A program made the translations under genes and the position numbers. Below the pieces are notes generated by a model. That model saw nothing but the letters and a program-made list of their open reading frames with translations, was not told the origin of the DNA and ran no database searches. 6,009 bases of DNA, from assembly GCA_013002625.1 (NCBI GenBank), contig JABDJE010000168.1, forward strand, positions 1 to 6,009, in the 5' to 3' direction. Origin of the DNA: Saprospiraceae bacterium (lineage in GTDB: Bacteria; Bacteroidota; Bacteroidia; Chitinophagales; Saprospiraceae). This document shows positions 1 to 6,009 of this stretch, piece by piece (the first letter of the stretch is position 1; each line of letters starts with the position of its first letter).

Positions 1-1
1 G

Positions 2-1633
2 GAATTGGAGCATTTTGAAATGCATGCCGAAGAGCCATCTTACTGGCCTATCATCGCTTATCCAAAAGCGTGGTCACCTTCAGCTAAAGGTACCGGTGAG
101 GTCATTTATTTACAAATTTATGGAGAGGAGGATCTGGAACAATATAAAGGTAAGCTGAAAGGTAAGTTTGTACTTATTGATACCATCAGGAATGTCTCGC
201 CGCCATTTGAAGCTAAAGCGAGTAGACATGATGTTGAAAGTCTTTTTGAAATGGCAACTGCAGGACAGCCAACACCAAGACCAAGAAGAAGAAACAGAGC
301 TGGAGGATTTAACCTCAATAAAGCCATTTGGACTATGCTGGAAGAAGAGAAACCGATTGCGGTATTGGACAGAAGTTATAAAGGGGACCTTGGGACAGTA
401 TTCGTTTCAGGTGCAAGGACGGCAGAAGGAAGAGCAAGAGACAGTGCAAAGGTGGTTATCCCTCAAGCCACGCTATCAGTCGAACACTTCAACAGAATTC
501 ACAGGATGACGCTCAAAGGAGAGACTGTTAAGTTAAGTATGGATCTTAAATCAAGTTATACCAATGAAGATGGTATGGAACATAATATCATTGCTGAAAT
601 TCCAGGTACCGACTTAAAAGATGAAGTCGTGATGTTTGGAGCGCATATCGATTCTTGGCATACTGGAACGGGAGCTACTGACAACGGCGCGGGGTCTTCG
701 GTTATGATGGAGGTTGCTCGAATATTGTTAAAAACAATCGAGGAGACCGGTATACAACCTAGACGTACATTGCGTTTGGCATTGTGGACCGGTGAAGAAC
801 AAGGCTTATATGGATCAAGAAATTATGTCGGAGACTTTTTTGCTGATTTTGGAGACTCTGGATACACGCCACAGGAAATGAAACCAGAAAATGAAAATGT
901 ATCGGCATACTATAATCTGGATAATGGTACCGGGAAGATTCGCGGTGTGTACTTGCAAGGGAATGACGCTGTAAGGCCTATTTTCAGAGAATGGCTTGAC
1001 CCATTTGAGGATATGGGTGCACAAACATTGACTTTGAGAAATACAGGTGGAACCGATCACCTTCCGTTTGACGGTGTTGGAATTCCGGGATTTCAATTTA
1101 TACAGGATCCTATGGCTTATTTTTCCAGAACCCATCATTCAAATATGGACAACTGGGATCATTTGAGTGGGGAAGACCTCAGTCAGGCAGCAACTATAAT
1201 AGCTTCTTTTGTATGGAATACTTCTCAACGGGATGAAAAACTGCCACGTAAAAAATCGCAGGAGGAAGAACTGGAAGAAAAGCGAGAAGCGAAGAAAGCC
1301 AGCAAGGCATTTAAAGCTGTAGACCCAGCAGGAAGTTGGAGTTATGAAGTTGAAATTCCAGGAATGCAGGTTACAGGAGATATGGTAATTGCAAAAAATG
1401 GAGATAAGTTTGATTTGACTTTGACGAGCGATTACGCACCGGATGAAAAGGAAGTTATCGAGGGGGTGCAAATTGTAGACAATGCGATGAAATTCGATTA
1501 TCAGTCTGAAGCCCAGGGCATGTTGATCGATATTAAAATGAATCTTGATTTTTCTGAAAAATCTATCGAAGGAATGATGACAGCGGGTACATTTGGATCT
1601 TTTCCAGTGAAGGGAAAACGAAATTCGATGTAA
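2..1633 (+). CDS. M28 family zinc aminopeptidase, 5' end cut off by window edge
   Basis: This is the C-terminal ~543 residues of a zinc-dependent exopeptidase, probably exported to the periplasm or outside and removing N-terminal residues from peptides. The frame is open to the left edge, so the real start and any signal peptide lie outside; the TTG at position 5 is not a credible start. Residue numbers count that TTG as 1. Residues ~30-155 look like the protease-associated (PA) insert. The M28 catalytic core is complete: H214 in GAHIDSW, bridging D226 in TDNGAG, catalytic E264 and zinc ligand E265 in WTGEEQG, D306 in NLDNG, and H378 in THHSNMD. A charged linker (~410-435, rich in E and K) leads to a C-terminal ~100-residue beta-rich segment (441-540) seen on many Bacteroidota M28 proteins. 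Ligands were assigned by analogy with Aeromonas aminopeptidase. The family call is secure; substrate is unknown. An intrinsic terminator follows 24 bases after the stop. Confidence 0.93.
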   Translation, partial: ELEHFEMHAEEPSYWPIIAYPKAWSPSAKGTGEVIYLQIYGEEDLEQYKGKLKGKFVLIDTIRNVSPPFEAKASRHDVESLFEMATAGQPTPRPRRRNRAGGFNLNKAIWTMLEEEKPIAVLDRSYKGDLGTVFVSGARTAEGRARDSAKVVIPQATLSVEHFNRIHRMTLKGETVKLSMDLKSSYTNEDGMEHNIIAEIPGTDLKDEVVMFGAHIDSWHTGTGATDNGAGSSVMMEVARILLKTIEETGIQPRRTLRLALWTGEEQGLYGSRNYVGDFFADFGDSGYTPQEMKPENENVSAYYNLDNGTGKIRGVYLQGNDAVRPIFREWLDPFEDMGAQTLTLRNTGGTDHLPFDGVGIPGFQFIQDPMAYFSRTHHSNMDNWDHLSGEDLSQAATIIASFVWNTSQRDEKLPRKKSQEEELEEKREAKKASKAFKAVDPAGSWSYEVEIPGMQVTGDMVIAKNGDKFDLTLTSDYAPDEKEVIEGVQIVDNAMKFDYQSEAQGMLIDIKMNLDFSEKSIEGMMTAGTFGSFPVKGKRNSM

Positions 1634-1657
1634 GACCAGGCACCTTTTAAAGAGACA

Positions 1658-1700
1658 ATTAAAACCCAGTTAATGCGCGCGCAGTGACTGGGTTTTTAAT
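1658..1700 (+). terminator. Intrinsic terminator after the M28 gene
   Basis: AAAACCCAGT at 1661-1670 pairs perfectly with ACTGGGTTTT at 1687-1696, giving a 10-bp stem that extends through A/T pairs on both sides apart from one extra T. It is followed by T-rich sequence. The A-run on the left arm means it could also work on the minus strand. The 16-base loop contains the perfect palindrome TGCGCGCGCA (1674-1683), which may form a second small stem. Confidence 0.88.
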
Positions 1701-1763
1701 TTACATGCCTTACAATAATTAGATTCTTATTATTTCTGGTCGTTAAGTCATTGGGAATCACTA

Positions 1764-1805
1764 TCTTATAGTAATCCTCTTATAGATGACGTATTATTAG
1801 TCATC
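1764..1805. repeat. Direct repeat and inverted repeat in spacer, possible operator
   Basis: The octamer TCTTATAG occurs at 1764-1771 and again at 1778-1785, 14 bases apart. The second copy runs into GATGAC (1785-1790), which forms a perfect inverted repeat with GTCATC (1800-1805) across nine A/T-rich bases. The element ends 50 bases before the start of the secreted-protein gene, where a regulator could bind. No T-run follows, so it is not a terminator. No clear Bacteroidota promoter (TTTG near -33, TAnnTTTG near -7) is visible in the spacer. A regulatory role is inference only, and repeats this short can arise by chance. Confidence 0.25.
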
Positions 1806-1855
1806 CCTGCAATCGAACACCTTTTTTATACTATTTATCAACTAAAACAAATCAA

Positions 1856-2617
1856 ATGAAAAATCTAATTTTTATTTTCTTCGCCTTATTCAGTATTACG
1901 CTTATGGCGCAGGAAGCTGCGGAAGAGGCACCCAAAGATGTAATACTGCAAACTGTAATTCTTGAACCTGAATTGGAAAGCCTGCCTCAGCTGATGGAGA
2001 ATCTGGCTGCGCACAACAAGAAATACCATCCAGAAGGGACGCCTTATCAGGCTACTGTATTTCAGATTGCTACAGGACCCAATATTGGTAAAATGGTATG
2101 GATGATGGGGCCATTAACATGGGCTGATCTCGATAACAGACCTTCAGGTGATGGTCATGACGAAGATTGGGTTACAAATGTTGTGAGTTTGTTGGAGGAT
2201 GTTGATCATGGCGAGTATTGGAAGCTCGATGTTGAATCATCTAAAAATCCTGGCGCCGAGCAATATAAAATGTATTACATCAGATATCATGAATTTGATA
2301 GAACCAATGGATACAGAGGTAACGACGCGTTCGATAAAATTGCTGAGACAATGAAAGCAATTGATGATGCCAAGCATTGGGCTGTGTATGACAACCAGTT
2401 TAGACAAGGCGTTAAAACGGGAAGGCATATGGCAACTGTATCCGGTATGAACAGTTGGGCAGAGATGGAAGACAACTGGAAATTCAGAGCCAAGTTTAAA
2501 GAATTGCATGGGAATGGAGCTTGGGACAATTTCCTTAGAGACATGGATGCAGCAATAACAAACTCTTGGGACGAAATATGGGTTTACAATGCTAAGTTAA
2601 GCGGAAGAGAAGAATAA
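1856..2617 (+). CDS. Secreted protein of unknown function with internal duplication
   Basis: I do not recognise a named family. Residues 1-18 form a signal peptide (two-residue charged start MK, hydrophobic IFIFFALFSITL, cleavage probably after LMA before Q19), so the mature ~235-residue protein is exported; there is no lipobox cysteine and no C-terminal sorting domain. The mature part divides into two similar halves (~28-125 and ~138-246). Each has a leading strand, a helix, and a strand-turn-strand unit ending in G[KR]...G...WA[DE][LM]: GKMVWMMG-PLTWADL at 78-92 and GRHMATVSG-MNSWAEM at 189-204. The arrangement resembles tandem ferredoxin-like (dimeric alpha-beta barrel) units, which is inference from pattern. 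The protein is rich in Trp and acidic residues. The start at 1856 is chosen because it gives the signal peptide and follows an A-rich leader typical of Bacteroidota. It appears monocistronic, with a terminator on each side. Confidence 0.85.
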   Translation: MKNLIFIFFALFSITLMAQEAAEEAPKDVILQTVILEPELESLPQLMENLAAHNKKYHPEGTPYQATVFQIATGPNIGKMVWMMGPLTWADLDNRPSGDGHDEDWVTNVVSLLEDVDHGEYWKLDVESSKNPGAEQYKMYYIRYHEFDRTNGYRGNDAFDKIAETMKAIDDAKHWAVYDNQFRQGVKTGRHMATVSGMNSWAEMEDNWKFRAKFKELHGNGAWDNFLRDMDAAITNSWDEIWVYNAKLSGREE

Positions 2618-2638
2618 GTTTTTTAAAGATTAATTAAA

Positions 2639-2672
2639 AAAGGCGGTGACTTGAACGGTTGCCGCCTTTCTT
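2639..2672. terminator. Bidirectional intrinsic terminator between convergent genes
   Basis: AAAGGCGG (2639-2646) pairs with CCGCCTTT (2662-2669). The stem continues inward through two G-U wobbles, A-T and C-G to a 7-base loop (2651-2657). On the plus strand it is followed by TTTCTTATT and ends the secreted-protein gene. On the minus strand the arm is followed by a run of six T, so it would also end transcription coming from the hydrolase remnant. Confidence 0.88.
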
Positions 2673-2691
2673 ATTACAGCTTACAGCTCTA

Positions 2692-3285
2692 TTAATTACC
2701 TAAAATGGATTCCAATTCGGTGAAATATCGTTCTGCTATAAATTTTGCACCTGCTTCATTATAATGCACCGGATCAGCCAGATATTCATCGATAAAACCA
2801 TCAGCCATATCTACAGCAATAACTGATGAACTTGATGTTGTCTGTTGTATTGCGATGGCTTCAACATCAGATTGCATTTGAGTGAAGTAGGAAGCCAAAG
2901 CCCCGACCATGAAATCTGACCTAGCAGGCGCTAATTTTTCGATTACAATCGTGACGCTTGGATTGACCTCCTGAATGATATCGATAATATCATTTACATT
3001 ATCAATTGCTTGGTCATAGGGCAAAGACTGTAAAGCATCATTACCTCCCGGAGAACTAAACAATACAATGTCAGGCGTGCCTGCTTCACCAAGCTATGCT
3101 CTAATGCCATCTAGAATTTGACCTGAAGTCCATCCGCCACGCCCTTCGTGATCCATGTCAAATGCTTCTCCTTTATAAGAAGGGTAGCTTGCAGGATCTT
3201 CCTGGGTACCGATATAATCAAATGCATAACCCTCATCCAACAAGAGTTTCCACAATTCATATCGATAGCTTTCAAAAGTTGGCAA
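2692..3285 (-). pseudogene. Broken SGNH/GDSL hydrolase (XynB/CE3-like esterase remnant)
   Basis: The intact ancestor would be a secreted SGNH-fold esterase, probably acting on acylated carbohydrate. Reading leftward from 3285, the frame gives SYRYELWKLLLDEGY and DYIGTQ, then HEGRGGWTSGQI (block II region). It then hits an in-frame TAG at 3094-3096 (CTA on the plus strand). The same frame resumes without shift as LGEAGTPDIVLFSSPGGND (block III Gly and Asn, GGND at 3037-3048) and ends with ADPVHYNEAGAKFIAERYF, whose D and H (2764-2775) are the catalytic Asp-His pair of block V. Homologues carry G[DN]SIT, with the nucleophilic serine, a few residues before SYRYxLW. Here that block is absent: no frame between 3286 and 3357 encodes it, and the preceding gene ends at 3358. 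There is also no ATG in frame. Loss of the nucleophile plus a nonsense codon indicates a dead gene. The amber codon alone could be a sequencing error, but the missing 5' block cannot. Confidence 0.83.
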
Positions 3286-3357
3286 GAAAAAGGAATGTAC
3301 ACAGAAAATGTTTGTAAACTGATTTATGTTTTTGGGTAAAATTGATGTAGCAGTTTA

Positions 3358-3864
3358 TCATTGTAATATTCTTAAATACTTAACCCAAGGACCTACATCA
3401 TTTTTATATTGAAATGCCAGGACTCTGGATATTTGATAAATATGACCCAAGTCATGTGCGACCCAACAACTGATTAATTGTTGCAAACTAACTTCCCCAA
3501 ATTCTGGATGGATACCTGTTTTCTGATACTCCAGAGGACTTAGGTTCAAGGAAGAGAGTGTTTTAAGATTTGCAGCTCTTAAGGATTCAAACTCATCCAA
3601 CAACATCGGAAGCGTTTTTCCTTTGCTGTTTTCAAACTGTGCAAATCTATCAAAGGGAATAAAGTTCTTATCCTTATCGTCCGATAGGATGATTTCGGTT
3701 CGAGGAATCCAGTCTGTTTTTTCTCCATGAATTAAATGCCCTACGATATCAAAAGGGCTCCAACTTTCACCGCCCTCATTCGAAAAGATAAGATCATCAG
3801 ATAAGTCTGACAACATGGATCTAAGTATTACTGGAGTCTTATGGAGAAGGGTGGTGTCGATCAT
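3358..3864 (-). CDS. DinB/YfiT-like putative metal-dependent protein
   Basis: A 168-residue protein of the DinB superfamily, four-helix bundles that usually bind a divalent metal through three histidines. Some members are thiol-dependent transferases (bacillithiol or mycothiol type), but most are uncharacterised. The signature is present: SPFDIVGHLIHGEKTDW near 36-52, with H43 or H46 as the first ligand, and CWVAHDLGHIYQISRVLA at 133-150, supplying H137 and H141. The length is normal and there is no signal peptide, so it is probably cytoplasmic. The ATG lies 3 bases after the stop of the upstream potassium channel gene, so the two are very likely one transcript and perhaps translationally coupled. 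Despite the family name it is not DNA polymerase IV. The superfamily call is firm; substrate and reaction are unknown. Confidence 0.88.
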   Translation of the reverse strand: MIDTTLLHKTPVILRSMLSDLSDDLIFSNEGGESWSPFDIVGHLIHGEKTDWIPRTEIILSDDKDKNFIPFDRFAQFENSKGKTLPMLLDEFESLRAANLKTLSSLNLSPLEYQKTGIHPEFGEVSLQQLISCWVAHDLGHIYQISRVLAFQYKNDVGPWVKYLRILQ

Positions 3865-3867
3865 ATA

Positions 3868-4881
3868 TTAATTCATGTAATGATCCTTTAATTGTTCAAT
3901 ATGCTTAACGCCGCCTAAAACAACGATGGTGTCATTGGGACCAATCGAGGTGTCTGAATTTGGACTGGGTATTAGGCCACGCTCATTATCTTTTACGCCG
4001 ATTACTGTGCCGCCTGTGTGTTGATGAATCTTTAATTCTTGCAAGGTTTTATTTTGAAACTTGGGCTTGAGATCTTCGTAGCGAATTTGTTCCAAATGAA
4101 AATGTTGACCACTGAATCCAGTCATAAGATTCAGGAATTCAATTACAACAGGTTTGGTTTCCATCTGTGCCATAAACATACCGCCAATCACGTCAGGCAT
4201 GATCACGTTGTTGGCGCCTGCAATGTACAATTTGCTTTCAGATTCAATTTCAGAAGCACGGGCTATAATCTTGATATCAGGATTCATTTCACGGGCTGTT
4301 AATGTAATGAATACATTGTCAGCATCGGATGGCGTCGTGATGATAATTGTACCTGCACGATCAATACCTGCTGTTTTCAAGGTTTGATCTGAAGTCGCAT
4401 TACCCATTAAAATATATGCATCCTCATCACTTAAAAAATTGTCAATTGTCTCGGCATCTTTTTCAATAGCTACAAATGGTCTGCAACTGCGTTTGAGTTC
4501 TTCGCAGGCTTCTTTTCCATTTCTACCGTAACCACATACGATGACATGATTATCAAGCTTGTTTATTTTTCTGTCAACCATATAGTTTTTATAAATCGTT
4601 TTTAATCTTCCTTCAAAAATGAAACTGGTGAGTACGGATACCGCATAGGCTATGATACCTAAATTTAGCAATATGTAGAATGCCGTAAAAAGCCTTCCTA
4701 CATGTGACATCTCATGGACTTCCATAAATCCGACTGTAGACAAGGTAATGACAGACATATAAAATGACTCTACAAGATCAAAGCCTTCAATGATGTGAAA
4801 CCCAACCGTGCCAAGCACAAGACTGAACACCAACAGGATAAAAGCCAGTACAAGTTTCTTTATAGAATTATCCATAAGCAT
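3868..4881 (-). CDS. Two-helix potassium channel with RCK domains, TVGFME filter
   Basis: A 337-residue inner-membrane channel subunit of MthK/Kch-like design, expected to work as a tetramer gated by cytoplasmic RCK domains. TM1 is ~8-30, the pore helix ~37-47, and the selectivity filter T49-V50-G51-F52-M53-E54; TM2 is ~62-89. The filter differs from TVGYGD at three positions, including Met for the second glycine. The RCK_N (TrkA-N) domain covers ~111-230: a Rossmann nucleotide-binding motif CGYGRNG at 116-122, an acidic E140 at the end of the second strand, and GNATSD at 160-165. RCK_C (TrkA-C) is ~260-334. Translation could begin at 4881 (MLMDNS) or at the second ATG (4873-4875, MDNS), which costs only two residues. 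Both ATGs lie at the base of a long inverted repeat. The gene is followed 3 bases later by a DinB-like gene. Potassium selectivity is inferred from the family, and the unusual filter makes it less certain. Confidence 0.92.
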   Translation of the reverse strand: MLMDNSIKKLVLAFILLVFSLVLGTVGFHIIEGFDLVESFYMSVITLSTVGFMEVHEMSHVGRLFTAFYILLNLGIIAYAVSVLTSFIFEGRLKTIYKNYMVDRKINKLDNHVIVCGYGRNGKEACEELKRSCRPFVAIEKDAETIDNFLSDEDAYILMGNATSDQTLKTAGIDRAGTIIITTPSDADNVFITLTAREMNPDIKIIARASEIESESKLYIAGANNVIMPDVIGGMFMAQMETKPVVIEFLNLMTGFSGQHFHLEQIRYEDLKPKFQNKTLQELKIHQHTGGTVIGVKDNERGLIPSPNSDTSIGPNDTIVVLGGVKHIEQLKDHYMN

Positions 4882-4928
4882 ATAATTGCCCTAATAAAGA
4901 TACAAAATAGGGCAATCCTATATGCTTA
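4875..4928 (-). promoter_or_regulatory. Long inverted repeat over the channel gene start codon
   Basis: ATTGCCCTA (4885-4893) and TAGGGCAAT (4908-4916) form a perfect 9-bp stem around a 14-base loop. Outside it, TAAGCATATA (4875-4884) and TATATGCTTA (4919-4928) add ten further perfect pairs, separated from the inner stem only by a 2-base bulge (4917-4918). In minus-strand RNA the 3' arm contains the first AUG (4881-4879), and its last paired base is the A of the second AUG (4875). No T-run follows, so it does not look like a terminator for the upstream operon. Within the loop, TATCTTTA (minus strand, 4902-4895) matches seven of eight bases of the Bacteroidota -7 box TAnnTTTG, but no -33 TTTG sits at the expected distance. 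It may control translation start, or be a palindromic protein-binding site over a promoter. The pairing is seen; the function is inferred. Confidence 0.6.
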
Positions 4929-4949
4929 ATTCATCTCTTGAAAATATAT

Positions 4950-5495
4950 TCAGGCATCACTGGCATGTCTGAAAAGGAGTGCTGAAACCACAAAAAGGGT
5001 GGCAAAGAAGCCACACATCATAAATACACCAAATATTCCTGGCGCCCATGAAGCAACTGAAGGGGGCCAAATCAGTAAGGCCGCAATAGGGACGAGCATC
5101 TGGACAATGGCTGCGGCAAACATTGTTTTAGACATGCCCTTAGCCCTGAATCTTGAAACAGCCACACCTGCTAATCCAACTATAAATACTGCACCAAAAA
5201 GAAGATTGGCGGGTTGATCCTCGCTTCCAATGATACCTACGGCGGCATTCACCCAAAAGAGAAGGAATGCGGATAAAATGGCGACAGCCAGGGCAGCTCG
5301 GTATACGGTCAAATTGGATTTTCTGGAAATGAATTCATAGATAACACCCATTCCAAATAATATACTGCCCATCAATACGAAATCTGTAAGGTCCCAGTTC
5401 ACTTCGTTTGAATATTGCATGGCAACTTTGGGTATCATGAGTAAACAGAGTACTATAATGGCCCAGATACTTAAATTTCTTGTTGTCTTTTTCAT
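4950..5495 (-). CDS. Six-helix inner-membrane protein of unknown function
   Basis: A 181-residue integral membrane protein with about six hydrophobic segments: ~8-24, 37-55, 66-88, 97-114, 123-143 and 152-175. There is no signal peptide beyond the first helix and no recognisable enzymatic motif. Residues 81-100 (WVNAAVGIIGSEDQPANLLF) are the most distinctive part. Similar WxNxAVGIIGSEDxPANL stretches occur, as far as I recall, in uncharacterised membrane proteins of other Gram-negative bacteria, so this is probably a conserved unknown family. The ATG overlaps the stop of the upstream winged-helix regulator gene by one base (TAATG), which implies translational coupling. The protein may be the target of that regulator or a partner of the neighbouring membrane protein. 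I cannot assign a transport or sensing role from sequence. Confidence 0.88.
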   Translation of the reverse strand: MKKTTRNLSIWAIIVLCLLMIPKVAMQYSNEVNWDLTDFVLMGSILFGMGVIYEFISRKSNLTVYRAALAVAILSAFLLFWVNAAVGIIGSEDQPANLLFGAVFIVGLAGVAVSRFRAKGMSKTMFAAAIVQMLVPIAALLIWPPSVASWAPGIFGVFMMCGFFATLFVVSALLFRHASDA

Positions 5496-5785
5496 TATGA
5501 TATTAATTTTTCAATGGCTTTTATATGTTTGTCAAATGCTTTCTTGCCGGCTTTGGTAGCAAAGTATTTTGTATTGGGTTTGCGGTTGAGGAACTCCTTT
5601 TCATAGCGGATATAGCCCTTTATCTCAAGGGATTTGAGGTGCGAAGCAAGATTACCGTCTGTAACACTAAGCAATGATTTAAGGTCTTTATAATTGAGGT
5701 ATTTGTTCACATATAGACCAGACATGATCCCAAGTCGGATCCGATTTTCAAAAGCCTTATCTAAATCCTTAAGAATCTCCTTCAC
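5495..5785 (-). CDS. Winged-helix DNA-binding transcriptional regulator
   Basis: A 96-residue single-domain regulator of the small winged-helix type (HTH_34-like, related to MarR/ArsR/PadR folds). The order is a first helix at ~4-24, a short second helix with YKDLKSLLSV at 32-41, the recognition helix TDGNLASHLKSLEIKGYI at 42-59, then the beta wing with a basic turn (EFLNRKPNTKYFATKAG, 64-80) and a C-terminal helix (80-95) probably used for dimerisation. There is no ligand-binding domain or metal-binding cysteine cluster. The start is a GTG at 5785; the first internal ATG (residue 21) would delete helix 1, so the GTG is preferred. The start overlaps the upstream membrane-protein stop by 4 bases (GTGA), and the stop overlaps the next start by one base. 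Such regulators commonly act on their own operon; that is inference here. Confidence 0.9.
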   Translation of the reverse strand: MKEILKDLDKAFENRIRLGIMSGLYVNKYLNYKDLKSLLSVTDGNLASHLKSLEIKGYIRYEKEFLNRKPNTKYFATKAGKKAFDKHIKAIEKLIS

Positions 5786-6009
5786 TGTTTATCTTTCAAT
5801 TGAATAATAATCCCGTAGATAATTGAGAGCGCACCAAATCCTATGGTCCAAATGATTAAACTGTATTCAAGGAGCAATAGACATATTATGCCCAGCATTA
5901 TTTCTATCAGTCCCAAAGTCTGAATATCACTTGAAGTATACTTGCTGGAGCCAACCAATGCAAGGCCATAAAAAATCAATGTAATTGCTGGTGTTAGACC
6001 AATATATCC
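5782..6009 (-). CDS. Membrane protein, C-terminal part only (runs off right edge)
   Basis: The reading frame stays open to the right edge, so only the last 75 residues are visible and no genuine start is in view. They contain three hydrophobic segments: one covering IGLTPAITLIFYGLALVGSS, one around TLGLIEIMLGIICLLLL, and one around SLIIWTIGFGALSIIYGIII. A short charged cytoplasmic-type tail (QLKDKQ) follows. The family is not recognisable from this fragment. The gene is first in a tight trio: its TGA overlaps the GTG of the winged-helix regulator gene. In Bacteroidota, small membrane proteins are often encoded just before such regulators, so a functional link is plausible but unproven. Confidence 0.8.
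   Translation of the reverse strand, partial: GYIGLTPAITLIFYGLALVGSSKYTSSDIQTLGLIEIMLGIICLLLLEYSLIIWTIGFGALSIIYGIIIQLKDKQ

Noticed and set aside
168..509. 113-codon plus-strand open frame in another frame within the M28 gene
   Set aside because: It overlaps the PA-like region, whose own frame continues into the M28 motifs; no independent coding signs.
815..1471. Two minus-strand open frames of about 110 codons inside the M28 gene
   Set aside because: They lie opposite the well-conserved catalytic core and give low-complexity, Cys/Phe-rich translations with no domain features.
1806..1855. Possible promoter for the secreted-protein gene around TATACTATTTAT
   Set aside because: The match to TAnnTTTG is poor and no TTTG lies at the expected upstream distance.
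2674..2687. Tandem TTACAGC x2 between the terminator and the hydrolase remnant
   Set aside because: Two copies of a 7-mer are within chance, and the position gives no functional hint.
3148..3339. Plus-strand open frame opposite the hydrolase remnant
   Set aside because: Its translation has no family features and the complementary strand encodes clear SGNH motifs; it is a shadow frame.
3315..3357. Inverted repeat TAAACTG (3315-3321) and CAGTTTA (3351-3357) at the end of the DinB-like gene
   Set aside because: Only 7 pairs of mostly A/T with a 29-base loop and no T-run after it on the minus strand; too weak to call a terminator.
4154..4387. Plus-strand open frame with an apparently hydrophobic product opposite the RCK domain
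   Set aside because: It is antisense to the RCK_N domain; the hydrophobicity is a by-product of the complementary codons.

Overview
The window looks like an ordinary chromosomal stretch from a Bacteroidota bacterium (Cytophagales, Saprospiria or Flavobacteriia type). This is an inference from four things: AT-rich coding sequence, A-rich leaders without strong Shine-Dalgarno motifs, a short lipoprotein-free signal peptide ending in MAQ, and gene families common in that phylum (M28 peptidase with an appended C-terminal domain, a ~96-residue winged-helix regulator paired with membrane proteins, and an SGNH hydrolase of the SYRYxLW type).

Left part (1-2691), plus strand. The 3' part of a zinc-dependent M28 aminopeptidase gene enters from the left edge and ends in a strong intrinsic terminator. 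A 222-base spacer with two small repeat elements follows. Next is a single gene for a secreted 253-residue protein of unknown function that appears to be an internal duplication. A bidirectional terminator closes it.

Right part (2692-6009), minus strand, convergent with the left part. Reading from the right edge in the direction of transcription, there is a tightly overlapping trio: the C-terminal part of a membrane protein, a winged-helix DNA-binding regulator and a six-helix membrane protein. A 68-base gap follows, with a long inverted repeat spanning the start codon of the next gene, a two-helix potassium channel with RCK domains. A DinB/YfiT-like protein starts 3 bases after the channel gene. 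Last is a broken SGNH hydrolase with an in-frame amber codon and no catalytic-serine block.

Functionally, the trio is probably a self-contained regulator and membrane-protein operon. The channel and DinB-like genes are probably co-transcribed, but nothing visible ties their biochemistry together. I see no mobile element, CRISPR array, tRNA or rRNA, and no convincing new multi-gene system. The most unusual items are the channel's selectivity filter (TVGFME instead of TVGYGD), the long hairpin over its start codon, and the decayed hydrolase.
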